From Solitalea lacus (GTDB taxonomy: Bacteria > Bacteroidota > Bacteroidia > Sphingobacteriales > Sphingobacteriaceae): a stretch of 64,000 bases of DNA. This document shows, piece after piece, positions 45,605 through 55,265 of this stretch. The translations under genes were made by a program, and so were the position numbers. The stretch is taken from contig NZ_CP091740.1 of NCBI RefSeq assembly GCF_022014595.1, forward strand, positions 3,770,200-3,834,199, written 5' to 3'. Every line of letters starts with the position of its first letter. The first letter of the stretch is position 1. The notes beneath the pieces were generated by a model. It was not told where the DNA came from, ran no database searches, and worked only from the letters and a program-made list of their open reading frames with translations.

Positions 45605-46930
45605 TTATTGAACAGCAGTAGTCTGAACCGGAGTGCGGCCCTGAATTCTGCCAGTCTTCATTAATCCATCGTAATGACGCATTAATAAATGACTTTCGAT
45701 TTGTTGTAATGTATCAAGAACAACACCTACAGTTATCAATAAAGAAGTGCCACCAAAGAAGTGAGCAAATCCTGCTGTAACCTCAGCCTTCATTGCTAAA
45801 GAAGGTAAAATTGCAATAATTGCTAGAAATACTGATCCAGGGAAAGTAATACGAGATACAATCTGGTCGATAAATTCAGCTGTAGGTCTACCAGGTTTAA
45901 CACCAGGAACAAACCCTCCGTTACGTTTCATATCATCAGCCATTTGAACAGGGTTAACTGAAATAGCTGTGTATAAGAAGGTAAATAGGATAATTAAAAT
46001 CGCAAAAGAAGCATTGTAAGTCACAGAAGTGTAATCACGGAATGACGCCAAAATACCTTGGTTAGCTGCTTCAGGGAAGAACTGACCGATGGTTGACGGA
46101 ATAAACATGATTGCTTGAGCAAAGATGATTGGCATTACACCAGCCGCATTCACTTTTAAAGGAATGTACTGACGAACACCGCCATATTGCTTATCACCTA
46201 CAATACGTTTAGCATACTGTACCGGAATTTTGCGAGTACCCTGAACAATCAGGATAGCAAACATCACGATACCTAACAGAATGAGGTTTTCAATGATGAA
46301 AGTGATAACACCACCAGCACCATTTAAACGAGTTGTTAATTCTTGAAATAACGACAGCGGCAAGCGAGCAATGATACCAACCATGATAATGATTGATATA
46401 CCGTTACCAATACCTTTATCAGTAATTTTCTCACCTAACCACATTACAAACATGGTACCTGCGGTAAGAACTAATACTGATGACAAGGTGAACAAAGTAG
46501 TGTTCACTAATACAGCTTCAGCAGGAACCATGGTTTTTAAATAACCGATAGCCTGCGCAGCAGTAATAACAACTGTCAGAATACGAGTAATTTTGTTGAT
46601 TTGACGACGTCCACTTTCTCCTTCTTTCTGCATTTTCTGGAAAGATGGAACCGCTATAGTTAATAACTGAATAACGATTGAAGCAGAGATATATGGCATT
46701 ACGCCCAATGCGAACACTGAAGCGCGAGAAAATGAACCACCCGCAAACATATTAAGCAACCCAAGAATACCTTCTTGGGCGCTTTGTTTTAAATGCGTTG
46801 GGTCAACTCCCGGTAATACGATATAAGAACCAATACGGTAAATCAACAGGAACAAGAGAGTATTTAGAATACGAGTCCTAAGATCCTCGATATGCCAGAT
46901 GTTTTTAAGAGTGCTTACCAGTCGTTTCAT
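45605..46930 (-). CDS. secY: Protein translocase subunit SecY
   Basis: Central channel of the Sec translocon, with ten membrane helices over 441 residues. MKRLVSTLKNIWHIEDLRTRILNTLLFLLIYRIGSYIVLPGVD opens the protein. The plug/TM2 region GLLNMFAGGSFSRASVFALGVMPYISASIVIQLL, the TM5-6 loop GGVRQYIPLKVNAAGVMPIIFAQ and the cytoplasmic loop MKRNGGFVPGVKPGRPTAEFI are highly conserved. Follows rplO in the spc part of the superoperon. Confidence 0.98.
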   Translation of the reverse strand: MKRLVSTLKNIWHIEDLRTRILNTLLFLLIYRIGSYIVLPGVDPTHLKQSAQEGILGLLNMFAGGSFSRASVFALGVMPYISASIVIQLLTIAVPSFQKMQKEGESGRRQINKITRILTVVITAAQAIGYLKTMVPAEAVLVNTTLFTLSSVLVLTAGTMFVMWLGEKITDKGIGNGISIIIMVGIIARLPLSLFQELTTRLNGAGGVITFIIENLILLGIVMFAILIVQGTRKIPVQYAKRIVGDKQYGGVRQYIPLKVNAAGVMPIIFAQAIMFIPSTIGQFFPEAANQGILASFRDYTSVTYNASFAILIILFTFLYTAISVNPVQMADDMKRNGGFVPGVKPGRPTAEFIDQIVSRITFPGSVFLAIIAILPSLAMKAEVTAGFAHFFGGTSLLITVGVVLDTLQQIESHLLMRHYDGLMKTGRIQGRTPVQTTAVQ

Positions 46931-46940
46931 GTATTGAAAA

Positions 46941-47387
46941 TTACAGCTTTACAACAACACCACCTAGAGCCTCAATAGCCTGAGCAGCTTTAGTCGAGAA
47001 AGCATGAGCTTTCACTTCCAATTTAGCTTTCAGCTCACCGCGACCTAAGATTTTTACTAAATCAGATTTAGATACTAAACCATGAGTTCTCATAGCTTCA
47101 TTATCAATTACTGATAAGTTAAATTTCTCAGCTAAACCTTGTAAAACATCTAAGTTGATGCCTACATATTCTACACGGTTAATGTTTTTAAAGCCAACTT
47201 TTGGCAAACGACGCTGTAATGGCATCTGACCACCTTCGAAACCAATTTTAGTTGAAGTTCCTGAACGAGATCCGGCACCTTTATGACCACGAGTAGAGGT
47301 TCCGCCTTTACCAGATCCAGTACCGCGACCGATGCGCTTGCCATGTTTTACAGAACCTTCTGCAGGTTTTAAACTACTTAAGTTCAT
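46941..47387 (-). CDS. rplO: 50S ribosomal protein L15
   Basis: 148 residues from ATG 47387 (MNLSSLKPAEGSVKHGKRIG). An extra upstream ATG at 47405 overlaps rpmD and is not used in the family. The glycine/arginine-rich RGTGSGKGGTSTRGHKGAGSRSG tail inserts into 23S rRNA, and the C-terminal domain ends KAAQAIEALGGVVVKL. Late assembly protein of the 50S subunit. Confidence 0.97.
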   Translation of the reverse strand: MNLSSLKPAEGSVKHGKRIGRGTGSGKGGTSTRGHKGAGSRSGTSTKIGFEGGQMPLQRRLPKVGFKNINRVEYVGINLDVLQGLAEKFNLSVIDNEAMRTHGLVSKSDLVKILGRGELKAKLEVKAHAFSTKAAQAIEALGGVVVKL

Positions 47388-47391
47388 ACTA

Positions 47392-47571
47392 TTAAATATT
47401 TTCAATTGCTACCAAATGTGATACTTGTTTCACCATTCCGATAATAGCCGGAGTAGCTTCAACCTCTACACTTTTATTAATCTTGGTCAACCCTAAAGCC
47501 ACCATCGTTTTCTTTTGGCGCTCTGGACGGTCGATAACGCTCCTAATTTGAGTAATTTTGATCTTAGCCAT
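47392..47571 (-). CDS. rpmD: 50S ribosomal protein L30
   Basis: 59 residues from ATG 47571 (MAKIKITQIRSVIDRPERQK), with the L30 pattern LGLTKINKSVEVEATPAIIGMVKQVSHLV. The frame extends upstream to 47610 inside rpsE, but the internal start matches the family. It lies between rpsE and rplO. Confidence 0.96.
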   Translation of the reverse strand: MAKIKITQIRSVIDRPERQKKTMVALGLTKINKSVEVEATPAIIGMVKQVSHLVAIENI

Positions 47572-47575
47572 TTCC

Positions 47576-48094
47576 TTAACCGTTAAATACTTTGTCCAAA
47601 GATACTCCACGTTGCTGAGCTACAGATACTGCATCACGCATTTTGGTTAATGCATCGATAGTAGCTTTAACTACGTTATGAGGGTTTGATGATCCTTTTG
47701 ATTTTGCTAATACGTCAGTAATACCAGCTGATTCAAGAACCGCACGCATCGCACCACCGGCAATTACACCAGTACCGTGAGCCGCAGGCTTAATGAATAC
47801 ATAACCGCCTGAAAACTTACCGTACGCTTCATGAGGTACAGTACCTTTTAATACAGGAACTTTTACTAACGATTTTTTAGCATCGTCAACACCTTTTGAA
47901 ATAGCTTCGGTAACCTCTTTTGCTTTACCTAAACCATAACCAACAACACCGTGCTCATCACCTACCACTACGATAGCTGAGAAACTGAAGGTACGACCAC
48001 CTTTAGTTACTTTGGCAACACGTTGAATAGAAACCAAGCGATCTTTCAACTCGATTTCACTAGATTTAACTCTTTTAATATTTGCAGTTGACAT
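47576..48094 (-). CDS. rpsE: 30S ribosomal protein S5
   Basis: 172 residues. The N-terminal double-stranded RNA-binding domain ([46 protein letters not shown]) and the C-terminal domain ([47 protein letters not shown]) are complete. S5 shapes the mRNA entry site and affects decoding accuracy. Neighbours are rplR and rpmD. Confidence 0.98.
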   Translation of the reverse strand: MSTANIKRVKSSEIELKDRLVSIQRVAKVTKGGRTFSFSAIVVVGDEHGVVGYGLGKAKEVTEAISKGVDDAKKSLVKVPVLKGTVPHEAYGKFSGGYVFIKPAAHGTGVIAGGAMRAVLESAGITDVLAKSKGSSNPHNVVKATIDALTKMRDAVSVAQQRGVSLDKVFNG

Positions 48095-48104
48095 CCTAGT
48101 TCAA

Positions 48105-48455
48105 TTAAAAGTTTAATCCGCCTTCTCTCGCGCCTTCAGCCAATGATTTAACACGACCGTGGTACAGGTAACCATTACGATCAAATACTACCGTAGTAAT
48201 ACCTGCCGCTACAGCTTTTTCAGCGATTAATTTACCTACTAATTTTGATTGCTCTGTTTTGTTCACATTGGTAGCTAATTTATCAGCTAAAGTTGAAGCC
48301 GATACTATTGTTTTACCAGCTACATCATCAATGATTTGAGCATAGATACCTTTATTGCTACGGAATACAGTTAAACGTGGACGCTCAGTACTTCCGGCAA
48401 TATTTTTTCTGATACCTTTTTTAATTCTGTCTCTACGACTTAATTTACTTGCCAT
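48105..48455 (-). CDS. rplR: 50S ribosomal protein L18
   Basis: 116 residues: [39 protein letters not shown] and the C-terminal [26 protein letters not shown] are the 5S rRNA-binding L18 signatures. With L5 it holds 5S rRNA in the central protuberance. It starts 7 bp after rplF. Confidence 0.98.
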   Translation of the reverse strand: MASKLSRRDRIKKGIRKNIAGSTERPRLTVFRSNKGIYAQIIDDVAGKTIVSASTLADKLATNVNKTEQSKLVGKLIAEKAVAAGITTVVFDRNGYLYHGRVKSLAEGAREGGLNF

Positions 48456-48462
48456 GGTTCAA

Positions 48463-49020
48463 TTATTTCTTACCAGCTGATTTACCAGCTTTTCTACGTA
48501 AAACTTCACCTTCAAATTTCACACCTTTACCTTTGTATGGCTCAGGAGCACGCAATGAACGAATCTTTGCTGCCACTTGACCGATTAACTGCTTATCGAT
48601 ACTTTCAAGTACGATAGTTGGGTTTTTACCTTTTTCTGCAGTGGTAGAAACTTTAACTTCAGCAGGTAATTGGAATACATAGTGGTGAGAGTATCCTAAC
48701 ACAAGATCAAGCGTGTTACCTTGGTTTGATGCACGGTAACCAACACCTACTAATTCTTGTGTGATTTTATATCCTTCGGTAACACCTTTAACCATGTTGT
48801 TCAACAAAGCGCGGTATAAACCGTGTAATGCTTTGTGACGTTTTTGGTCAGTTGGGCGTTCAACCAGTAATTTTCCGTCTTCAACTTTAACTGTAATATC
48901 AGTATCTATGGCTTGATTTAACTCGCCTTTAGGACCTTTTACAGTTACTACGTTCTCAGGAGATACAGTTACCTGAACGTTCGAAGCTAGTGCGATTGGT
49001 AATTTACCTATACGTGACAT
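48463..49020 (-). CDS. rplF: 50S ribosomal protein L6
   Basis: 185 residues with the two L6 repeats: MSRIGKLPIALASNVQVTVS...VKGPKGEL and, in the second, EGYKITQELVGVGYRASNQGN and the tail RAPEPYKGKGVKFEGEVLRRKAGKSAGKK. It lies at the factor-binding stalk base. A GGAGG sequence (minus strand, 49036-49032) precedes its ATG by 11 bases, a Shine-Dalgarno-like site that is uncommon in this phylum. Confidence 0.98.
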   Translation of the reverse strand: MSRIGKLPIALASNVQVTVSPENVVTVKGPKGELNQAIDTDITVKVEDGKLLVERPTDQKRHKALHGLYRALLNNMVKGVTEGYKITQELVGVGYRASNQGNTLDLVLGYSHHYVFQLPAEVKVSTTAEKGKNPTIVLESIDKQLIGQVAAKIRSLRAPEPYKGKGVKFEGEVLRRKAGKSAGKK

Positions 49021-49038
49021 TTCTTCTACTTCCTCCTA

Positions 49039-49437
49039 TTAATAAACGTAACATAATACTTCACCGCCAATTTTCTGAGTACGAGCCTCTTTGTCGGTCA
49101 TAACACCTTTTGAAGTAGAAAGAATGGCAACACCTAAGCCGTTCAATACACGCGGTAGTTCATCAACACCCACGTACTGACGGTGGCCAGGTTTACTAAT
49201 TCTTTCAATTTTCGTAATTGCAGAAAGATTATTAATCGGGTTATACTTTAACGCGATTTTGATAACTCCCTGAGGTCCAGCTTCTTCAAACTTAAAGTTT
49301 GCGATGTATCCTTTATCAAAAAGCACTTTCGTGATTTCCTTTTTGATATTAGATGCAGGAATTTCAACAACCCGATGGTTGGCCTTAATGGCATTCCTTA
49401 CTCTGGTTAAATAGTCTGCTATTGGATCACCTAACAT
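49039..49437 (-). CDS. rpsH: 30S ribosomal protein S8
   Basis: 132 residues from ATG 49437 (MLGDPIADYLTRVRNAIKANH, the S8 start). The frame to 49473 adds 12 atypical residues. The C-terminal domain GLGVAILSTSKGVMTDKEARTQKIGGEVLCYVY binds helix 21 of 16S rRNA. In E. coli S8 autoregulates the spc operon. No equivalent target site is obvious here. Confidence 0.97.
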   Translation of the reverse strand: MLGDPIADYLTRVRNAIKANHRVVEIPASNIKKEITKVLFDKGYIANFKFEEAGPQGVIKIALKYNPINNLSAITKIERISKPGHRQYVGVDELPRVLNGLGVAILSTSKGVMTDKEARTQKIGGEVLCYVY

Positions 49438-49524
49438 TTTTATAATAATTAATTCATAAAAAACGAGGCGCAAAGATACAAAGTATCCTTGTGCCTTGAA
49501 AATATTTTTATATTTTTTTCTTGA

Positions 49525-49794
49525 TTACCAGCTAGATTTGGTTACACCTGGAATTTTACCGTGTGAAGCCATCTCGCGGAACAACACCCTTGAAATACCA
49601 AACTGACGCATGTAACCGCGTGGACGTCCGGTGATTTTGCAACGGTTATGTAAACGAACCGGAGAAGCATTTTTTGGTAATTTATCTAACGCTGCATAGT
49701 CACCTGCTGCTTTTAAAGCAGCACGTTTCTCAGCGTATTTGTCAACCAATTTCTGGCGTTTTACCTCACGGGCTTTTACTGATTCTTTAGCCAT
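49525..49794 (-). CDS. rpsN: 30S ribosomal protein S14
   Basis: 89 residues: [28 protein letters not shown] and the C-terminal [44 protein letters not shown]. The zinc-binding CxxC pairs of the short form are absent, so this is the longer C- type, as in E. coli, though shortened in the middle. Head protein of the 30S subunit. Confidence 0.98.
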   Translation of the reverse strand: MAKESVKAREVKRQKLVDKYAEKRAALKAAGDYAALDKLPKNASPVRLHNRCKITGRPRGYMRQFGISRVLFREMASHGKIPGVTKSSW

Positions 49795-49799
49795 TATCC

Positions 49800-50348
49800 T
49801 TATTTTTTAAATGGAATTCCGAATGATTTTAACAATTCAAACGCTTCAGCATCAGTTTCAGCTGAAGTAACGAAGGTAATATCCATACCCATGATCTTAT
49901 TGATTTTGTCAATGTTGATCTCTGGGAAGATGATTTGCTCGGTAACACCTAACGTGTAGTTACCTTTGCCATCAAAACCTTTATCGTTAATACCTTTGAA
50001 ATCACGGATACGAGGTAAAGCCACAGCGATCAAACGATCCAAAAACTCGTACATGTTGTTGTCACGTAAAGTAACGCGAACACCTACAGGAACGTTTTTA
50101 CGTAACTTAAAGTTCGAAATATCTTTTTTCGATTTTGAAGCTACCGCTTTCTGACCTGAAATGATTGTCATTTCGTCAATAGCATTGTCGATAAGTTTTT
50201 TATCAGATACCGCTGCACCAACACCTTGGCTTAAGCAGATCTTTAATAACTTAGGAACTTGCATGCTACTTTTGTATTCAAACTTCTCTTTCAAAGCAGG
50301 CACTACATCTGCAGTGTATTTTGCTTTTAATCTAGGTACGTATGACAT
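49800..50348 (-). CDS. rplE: 50S ribosomal protein L5
   Basis: 182 residues. [34 protein letters not shown] at the start, and [52 protein letters not shown] is the conserved core. It binds 5S rRNA and contacts P-site tRNA and S13. A strong GGGGAGGT lies 10 bases before the ATG, inside the 3' end of rplX, favouring coupled or Shine-Dalgarno-driven initiation. Confidence 0.98.
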   Translation of the reverse strand: MSYVPRLKAKYTADVVPALKEKFEYKSSMQVPKLLKICLSQGVGAAVSDKKLIDNAIDEMTIISGQKAVASKSKKDISNFKLRKNVPVGVRVTLRDNNMYEFLDRLIAVALPRIRDFKGINDKGFDGKGNYTLGVTEQIIFPEINIDKINKIMGMDITFVTSAETDAEAFELLKSFGIPFKK

Positions 50349-50683
50349 TACTTGATTACCTCCCCTGAAATTTTAGCGTAACGCACTAATTTGCCATCAA
50401 CCAATTTACGTCCAACGCGAGTTAGTTTACCTGATTTAGGATCAACTAATTTCAAGTTAGAGATATTAATAGGCGCTTCAATCTTAACGATACCACCGTT
50501 AGGATTTTTAGCATTAGGCTTAGTGTGTTTAGAAACCAAATTTGCACCTTCAACAGTTGCACGGTTTTTAGCGATATCTACAGCTAGTACTTTACCTTGA
50601 GTACCTTTCGCATCACCTGCGATAACTTTCACTAAGTCACCGGTACGGATCTTTAGCTTAGGCTGTTTTACAGTTTTCTTCAT
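50348..50683 (-). CDS. rplX: 50S ribosomal protein L24
   Basis: 111 residues with the KOW motif: [46 protein letters not shown]. An assembly initiator that binds the 5' end of 23S rRNA. GGAGG lies 9 bases before its ATG (minus strand, 50697-50693), within the end of rplN. The stop overlaps the rplE start by one base. Confidence 0.98.
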   Translation of the reverse strand: MKKTVKQPKLKIRTGDLVKVIAGDAKGTQGKVLAVDIAKNRATVEGANLVSKHTKPNAKNPNGGIVKIEAPINISNLKLVDPKSGKLTRVGRKLVDGKLVRYAKISGEVIK

Positions 50684-50684
50684 T

Positions 50685-51053
50685 TTATAACACCTCCGGA
50701 GCTAATGATACAATTTTCATGAATTGTTTCTCTCTCAACTCTCTGGCAACAGGGCCAAAGATACGAGTACCACGTGGCTCGTCCTGGTTGTTTAACAACA
50801 CAGCAGCGTTATCATCGAAACGGATGTATGAACCATCTTTACGACGTACTTCTTTTTTGGTACGAACTACTACGGCTTTAGAAACGGCACCTTTTTTTAC
50901 GTTTCCTGAAGGAATAGCGTGTTTTACGGTAACAACGATTTTGTCACCTACAGACGCGTAACGTTTACCGGTACCGCCCAGAACTCTAATACATAATACT
51001 TCTTTGGCACCACTGTTATCGGCAACAGTAAGCCTGCTTTCTTGTTGTATCAT
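50685..51053 (-). CDS. rplN: 50S ribosomal protein L14
   Basis: 122 residues: [27 protein letters not shown] and the signature [52 protein letters not shown]. It forms bridges B5 and B8 and a target of the silencing factor RsfS. The start overlaps the rpsQ stop by one base. Confidence 0.99.
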   Translation of the reverse strand: MIQQESRLTVADNSGAKEVLCIRVLGGTGKRYASVGDKIVVTVKHAIPSGNVKKGAVSKAVVVRTKKEVRRKDGSYIRFDDNAAVLLNNQDEPRGTRIFGPVARELREKQFMKIVSLAPEVL

Positions 51054-51307
51054 TATTTAGCCCTCTCAATAATTTCGATTAATCTCCAGTTTTTATTCTT
51101 ACTCAGCGGACGAGTTTCCATGATGGAAATAGTATCACCGATACCACACTCGTTTTTCTCGTCATGAGCCATAAATTTGGTAGTTTTCTTAATAAACTTA
51201 CCATAAATCGGGTGCTTAACTTTACGTTCAACAGCTACAACAACAGATTTGTCCATCTTGTTGCTAACTACTTTCCCGATCCTAACTTTTCTTAAGTTTC
51301 TTTCCAT
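51053..51307 (-). CDS. rpsQ: 30S ribosomal protein S17
   Basis: 84 residues of OB-fold: [76 protein letters not shown] contains the GDxVxIxExRPLSKxKxW family signature. A primary 16S rRNA-binding protein. Encoded between rpmC and rplN. Confidence 0.98.
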   Translation of the reverse strand: MERNLRKVRIGKVVSNKMDKSVVVAVERKVKHPIYGKFIKKTTKFMAHDEKNECGIGDTISIMETRPLSKNKNWRLIEIIERAK

Positions 51308-51322
51308 TTTACTTAAAATGTA

Positions 51323-51529
51323 TTATTGCTGGTTGGCAGCAGCTTTAGCGCGCTGAGTCAACTCAGTGTTTAAACGAGCAATGTCCTTACGAAGAGCCTT
51401 GATTTTCAGAGGATTTTCAAGTGCTGAAACTGCGTGACCAAACTTAGCTTTAGTTAAGTTGGATTTTTCTTCCGCAATACGAGCTTTGATTTCTTCTGTA
51501 GTTAACTCTTTAATTTCTGCGTATTTCAT
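51323..51529 (-). CDS. rpmC: 50S ribosomal protein L29
   Basis: 68 residues forming two helices: MKYAEIKELTTEEIKARIAEEKSNLTKAKF and LENPLKIKALRKDIARLNTELTQRAKAAANQQ. It lies at the peptide exit tunnel near trigger factor and SRP sites. Standard S10-operon position between rplP and rpsQ. Confidence 0.97.
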   Translation of the reverse strand: MKYAEIKELTTEEIKARIAEEKSNLTKAKFGHAVSALENPLKIKALRKDIARLNTELTQRAKAAANQQ

Positions 51530-51560
51530 TGTTTTAATTTTTTACCGGTTCAACAATAGA

Positions 51561-51983
51561 TTAAGCTTCTACGTAATCTCTACGTACTACGAACTTAGTT
51601 TTTACCGGAAGTTTCTGAGCTGCTAAGCGCAACGCTTCTTTCGCTGTTTCCAGTGATACACCTTCTGCCTCAAACATAATACGACCTGGTTTAACAGGAG
51701 CTACCCAATACTCAGGAGCACCTTTACCTTTACCCATACGTACCTCTGCAGGCTTTTTAGTAATCGGCTTATCAGGGAAAATACGGATCCACACCTGACC
51801 CTCACGTTTCATTGAACGGGTTACCGCGATACGGGCAGCCTCAATTTGACGTGCAGTAATCCAGCATTCTTCAAGAGATTTAATTCCGAATGAGCCGAAT
51901 TCAAGTTCGAAACCACGCTTGGCATTTCCTTTCATTTTGCCTTTGTGCGCTTTTCTAAACTTAGTTCTCTTTGGCTGTAACAT
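51561..51983 (-). CDS. rplP: 50S ribosomal protein L16
   Basis: 140 residues: [24 protein letters not shown] at the start. [60 protein letters not shown] is the conserved core that approaches the A-site tRNA and peptidyl-transferase centre. Confidence 0.98.
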   Translation of the reverse strand: MLQPKRTKFRKAHKGKMKGNAKRGFELEFGSFGIKSLEECWITARQIEAARIAVTRSMKREGQVWIRIFPDKPITKKPAEVRMGKGKGAPEYWVAPVKPGRIMFEAEGVSLETAKEALRLAAQKLPVKTKFVVRRDYVEA

Positions 51984-52018
51984 ATTATTATACTTTAATA
52001 ATGTTCTCTAAAAATAAA

Positions 52019-52849
52019 TTATCGTTTGCCACCACGGTGTTGACCGCCTTTACCACGGTTATCGCCACCACGGTTACCACCACGGTTATCGCGTCCACCA
52101 CGGTTATCACGTCCACGGCCACCGCCTTTGCTGTCACGACCACCTCTTTCGCCGAAAGAAGCAGCACCTTCGCGACCTTTACCAGCAGCTTGTTGTGCAC
52201 CTACGTTTGGAGAAAGATCACGCTTTCCAAATACTTCACCTTTACAGATCCATACTTTTACTCCAATTTTACCGTAAGTAGTTTGTGCTTCAGCTAATGC
52301 GTAGTCAATATCAGCACGGAATGTATGCAAAGGCACACGACCATCACGATATTGTTCAGTACGCGCCATCTCAGCACCACCAACACGACCAGACACCATG
52401 ATTTTGATACCTTCAGCGCCCATACGCATTGTAGCAGCGATTGAAGTTTTCATAGCACGACGGAAGGAAATACGAGCTTCTAATTGCTTAGCAACGCCTT
52501 CAGCAACTAAAGTTGCATCTAACTCAGGACGTTTGATCTCGAAAATGTTGATTTGAACATCTTTTTTAGTGATTTTCTTCAACTCTTCTTTGATCTTGTC
52601 AACTTCCTGACCTCCTTTACCGATCACGATTCCCGGACGGGCAGTGTGAATAGTAATGGTGATGCGTTTTAAAGTACGCTCAATTACCACTTTAGCAACA
52701 CCGCCTTTAGCGATACGTGCTTTTAAGTATTTGCGGATTTTATCGTCTTCAACCAGTTTATCAGCGTAGTTATTGCCACCAAACCAATTAGAATCCCATC
52801 CACGGATGATGCCCAAACGAGCACTAATCGGATTAATTTTTTGTCCCAT
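52019..52849 (-). CDS. rpsC: 30S ribosomal protein S3 with RGG-rich C-terminal tail
   Basis: 276 residues. The core has the KH domain ([21 protein letters not shown]) and the C-terminal S3 domain ([45 protein letters not shown]). S3 lines the mRNA entry tunnel and contributes helicase activity. Beyond residue about 222 the protein carries a 55-residue low-complexity tail rich in Arg, Gly, Asp and Asn ([24 protein letters not shown]), absent from E. coli S3. Similar extensions occur in other Bacteroidota. Confidence 0.97.
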   Translation of the reverse strand: MGQKINPISARLGIIRGWDSNWFGGNNYADKLVEDDKIRKYLKARIAKGGVAKVVIERTLKRITITIHTARPGIVIGKGGQEVDKIKEELKKITKKDVQINIFEIKRPELDATLVAEGVAKQLEARISFRRAMKTSIAATMRMGAEGIKIMVSGRVGGAEMARTEQYRDGRVPLHTFRADIDYALAEAQTTYGKIGVKVWICKGEVFGKRDLSPNVGAQQAAGKGREGAASFGERGGRDSKGGGRGRDNRGGRDNRGGNRGGDNRGKGGQHRGGKR

Positions 52850-52868
52850 GTTTTGTTCTAATTAGTTT

Positions 52869-53222
52869 TTAGTTAGCACTATTTTTACTGTCTACAACTA
52901 ACGTTACGTGGTTTGAACGCTTTCTGATACGGTAACCGCGACCTTGAGGAGCCGGACGTAAACGCTTTAATTGACGGCCACCGTCAACAAAAACAGTTTT
53001 TACGTATAATTCAGCATCTTCAATGCGAACACCTTCATTTTTTGCTTGCCAGTTAGCTACAGCTGATAACAAGAGTTTCTCAACTCGTACTGAAGCTTCC
53101 TTGGTGTTATATTTCAAAATGTGTAAAGCATGTTCTACCTTTTGACCTCTGATCAGGTCAACTACCAAACGCATCTTACGAGGCGAGGTAGGGCAATCAT
53201 TTAATTTTGCTACTGCTTCCAT
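52869..53222 (-). CDS. rplV: 50S ribosomal protein L22
   Basis: 117 residues. [51 protein letters not shown], then [26 protein letters not shown], the beta-hairpin loop that lines the exit tunnel and is a site of macrolide-resistance changes; it looks intact here. Confidence 0.98.
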   Translation of the reverse strand: MEAVAKLNDCPTSPRKMRLVVDLIRGQKVEHALHILKYNTKEASVRVEKLLLSAVANWQAKNEGVRIEDAELYVKTVFVDGGRQLKRLRPAPQGRGYRIRKRSNHVTLVVDSKNSAN

Positions 53223-53228
53223 TTTTTA

Positions 53229-53498
53229 TTATTTCTTTTTGTCGCTACCATGACCACGGAATGTGCGTGTAGGAGCAAATTCACCTAATTTGTGTCCAAC
53301 CATGTTTTCGGTTACATAAACAGGGATAAATTTATTCCCGTTGTGTACTGCGAATGTATGACCTACGAAATCCGGAGAGATCATTGATCTACGAGACCAG
53401 GTTTTGATAACCGATTTTTTACCCGCTTCATTCTGAGCAAGTACTTTGCTCTCTAAGTGATGAGCGATATAAGGACCTTTTTTAATTGAACGAGCCAT
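53229..53498 (-). CDS. rpsS: 30S ribosomal protein S19
   Basis: 89 residues: [20 protein letters not shown], then [53 protein letters not shown], the S19 signature. Pairs with S13 in the head of the 30S subunit. Start overlaps the rplB stop by one base. Confidence 0.98.
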   Translation of the reverse strand: MARSIKKGPYIAHHLESKVLAQNEAGKKSVIKTWSRRSMISPDFVGHTFAVHNGNKFIPVYVTENMVGHKLGEFAPTRTFRGHGSDKKK

Positions 53499-54322
53499 TA
53501 TTTTTTCCTTCTTTCAATAATGTGACGATTCGATGCTTTTTTCTTCGAGCGGGTTTTGAAACCTTTCGCTAATAAACCTTTGCGTGAACGAGGGTGACCT
53601 CCAGAGGCTCTACCTTCACCACCACCCATTGGGTGATCAACAGGGTTCATTGCAACACCACGAACGCGTGGACGGATACCGATCCAACGGTTACGACCAG
53701 CTTTACCTTTACGCTCTAACTGATGATCTGAGTTAGATACCGCACCGATAGTTGCTAAACATGATAATAAGATCATACGGGTTTCGCCTGAAGGCATTTT
53801 AACTACCGCATATTTACCATCACGAGCCGCTAATTGTCCATAAGCACCAGCTGAACGGGCTAATGTACCACCTTGGCCTGGGTTCAACTCAATGTTGTGA
53901 ATTACTGAACCTAAAGGAATATTTTTTAATGGTAATGCATTACCTACTTCTGGAGCTGCATTCTCGCCTGATTGAACTTTTTGACCAACTTTTAGGCCAG
54001 CAGGAGCAATAATGTAGCGTTTTTCACCGTCAGCATAGTGCAATAATGCGATGAATGCTGTACGGTTAGGGTCATACTCAATAGAAGCTACTGTTGCAGG
54101 GATTTCAGGTTTATTACGTTTGAAATCAATGATACGGTATGCTTTTTTGTGACCACCACCAATATAACGCATGGTCATTTTACCATCATGGTTACGACCA
54201 CCGCTTTTTTTAATAGAGGTTACCAGCGATTTTTCAGGGATGTTGGTTGTGATTTCAGAGTAATCAGCGCCAATTCTGAAACGGGTACCCGGAGTGATTG
54301 GTTTATATCTTTTAACTGCCAT
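53498..54322 (-). CDS. rplB: 50S ribosomal protein L2
   Basis: 274 residues. The RNA-binding domain includes [27 protein letters not shown], and the C-terminal [25 protein letters not shown] contains the conserved His region near the peptidyl-transferase centre. Complete and of normal length. Confidence 0.99.
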   Translation of the reverse strand: MAVKRYKPITPGTRFRIGADYSEITTNIPEKSLVTSIKKSGGRNHDGKMTMRYIGGGHKKAYRIIDFKRNKPEIPATVASIEYDPNRTAFIALLHYADGEKRYIIAPAGLKVGQKVQSGENAAPEVGNALPLKNIPLGSVIHNIELNPGQGGTLARSAGAYGQLAARDGKYAVVKMPSGETRMILLSCLATIGAVSNSDHQLERKGKAGRNRWIGIRPRVRGVAMNPVDHPMGGGEGRASGGHPRSRKGLLAKGFKTRSKKKASNRHIIERRKK

Positions 54323-54334
54323 TTCTCAAATCAA

Positions 54335-54625
54335 TTAAACTGTTCCGTAAAAATCGATGGTTTCGCCTTTGGCTACTGTTACCACCGCTTTCTTGTATGA
54401 AGGGGTTCTACCCGTTACAAAGCCACGTTTTGTACCGCGCGATTTAACTTTACCGCTATAACGCATTGTGTTTACTGACTCAACAGTAACACCGTACATT
54501 TTCTGAATGGCGTCTTTAATCTGTATTTTGTTGGCATTTTTGTCGACGATGAAAACGAAGCGGTTTAACTTTTCAGTTAACGCAGCTACTTTCTCAGTCA
54601 ATACCGGTTTTTTTAAGATTTCCAT
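54335..54625 (-). CDS. rplW: 50S ribosomal protein L23
   Basis: 96 residues: MEILKKPVLTEKVAALTEKLNRFVFIVDKNANKIQIKDAIQKMYGVTVESVNTM has the L23 pattern. Docking site of trigger factor and SRP at the exit tunnel. Shorter internal loop than in E. coli, as usual for this phylum. Confidence 0.97.
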   Translation of the reverse strand: MEILKKPVLTEKVAALTEKLNRFVFIVDKNANKIQIKDAIQKMYGVTVESVNTMRYSGKVKSRGTKRGFVTGRTPSYKKAVVTVAKGETIDFYGTV

Positions 54626-54633
54626 TGTTACTG

Positions 54634-55263
54634 TTACTTAGCAAATGACTCTTCGATAGTTTTAACTGAACTCGTAGTAAGCAAAAGTGTCGAAGCGTTC
54701 AATAACGCGTAAGTGCTCAATTCAGAAGCAGTGATAACTTTTGCTTTCGGCAAATTACGGCTTGATAGGTACACGTTTTTGTTGCCTTCTGCTAAAACCA
54801 ATAAAGTTTTAGTATTGTTCAATTTTAAACCGTTTACCAAGTTGGTGTAATTTTTAGTTTTAGCAGTATCGAAAGAAAAATCTTCTAAAACTACGATGTT
54901 ACTTTCTTTAGCTTTGTAAGTCAATGCTGACTGACGAGCTAAAGTTTTCAATTTTTTATTCAGCTTGAAGCTGTAGTCACGAGGCTGTGGACCAAAAATA
55001 CGACCTCCACCACGGAACAACGGGTTTTTGATGCTACCTTTACGAGAACCTCCAGTACCTTTTTGCTTGTGCAGCTTGCGGGTAGAACCTGAGATTTCGT
55101 TACGTTGTTTCGATTTGTGAGTACCTTGACGTTGGTTAGCTAAAAACTGTTTAACGTCTAAGTAAATAGCGTGGTCATTCGGTTCAATGCCAAATATAGC
55201 GTCAGCAAGAGTAACGGTCTTGCCTGTTTCTTTTCCTGTAATATCTACTACTTTTACTTCCAT
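54634..55263 (-). CDS. rplD: 50S ribosomal protein L4
   Basis: 209 residues. The long loop [61 protein letters not shown] lines the exit tunnel. The globular domain carries [15 protein letters not shown]. In E. coli L4 represses its own operon by attenuation. Here a leader of about 105 nt precedes rplC and could serve such control (inference). Confidence 0.98.
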   Translation of the reverse strand: MEVKVVDITGKETGKTVTLADAIFGIEPNDHAIYLDVKQFLANQRQGTHKSKQRNEISGSTRKLHKQKGTGGSRKGSIKNPLFRGGGRIFGPQPRDYSFKLNKKLKTLARQSALTYKAKESNIVVLEDFSFDTAKTKNYTNLVNGLKLNNTKTLLVLAEGNKNVYLSSRNLPKAKVITASELSTYALLNASTLLLTTSSVKTIEESFAK

Positions 55264-55265
55264 GG

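Noticed and set aside
44808-46930. Missing adk between secY and map as a deletion
   Set aside because: The arrangement secY-map-infA without adk is common in Bacteroidota, and spacing is tight with no scar.
47392-47610. Longer starts for rpmD, rplO, rpsH, dnaK and the 36.3-kb barrel
   Set aside because: The added residues do not match the families, and for rpmD and rplO they overlap the neighbouring gene; internal ATGs match the known N termini or signal peptides.
52020-52150. The repeated CCACCACGGTTATCGC pattern as a CRISPR array
   Set aside because: Units are contiguous codon repeats in the S3 tail with no spacers.
51971-52297. Thr/Ala-rich frame opposite the S3 tail
   Set aside because: It is the antisense of the repetitive RGG-coding DNA. 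Low complexity explains its length.
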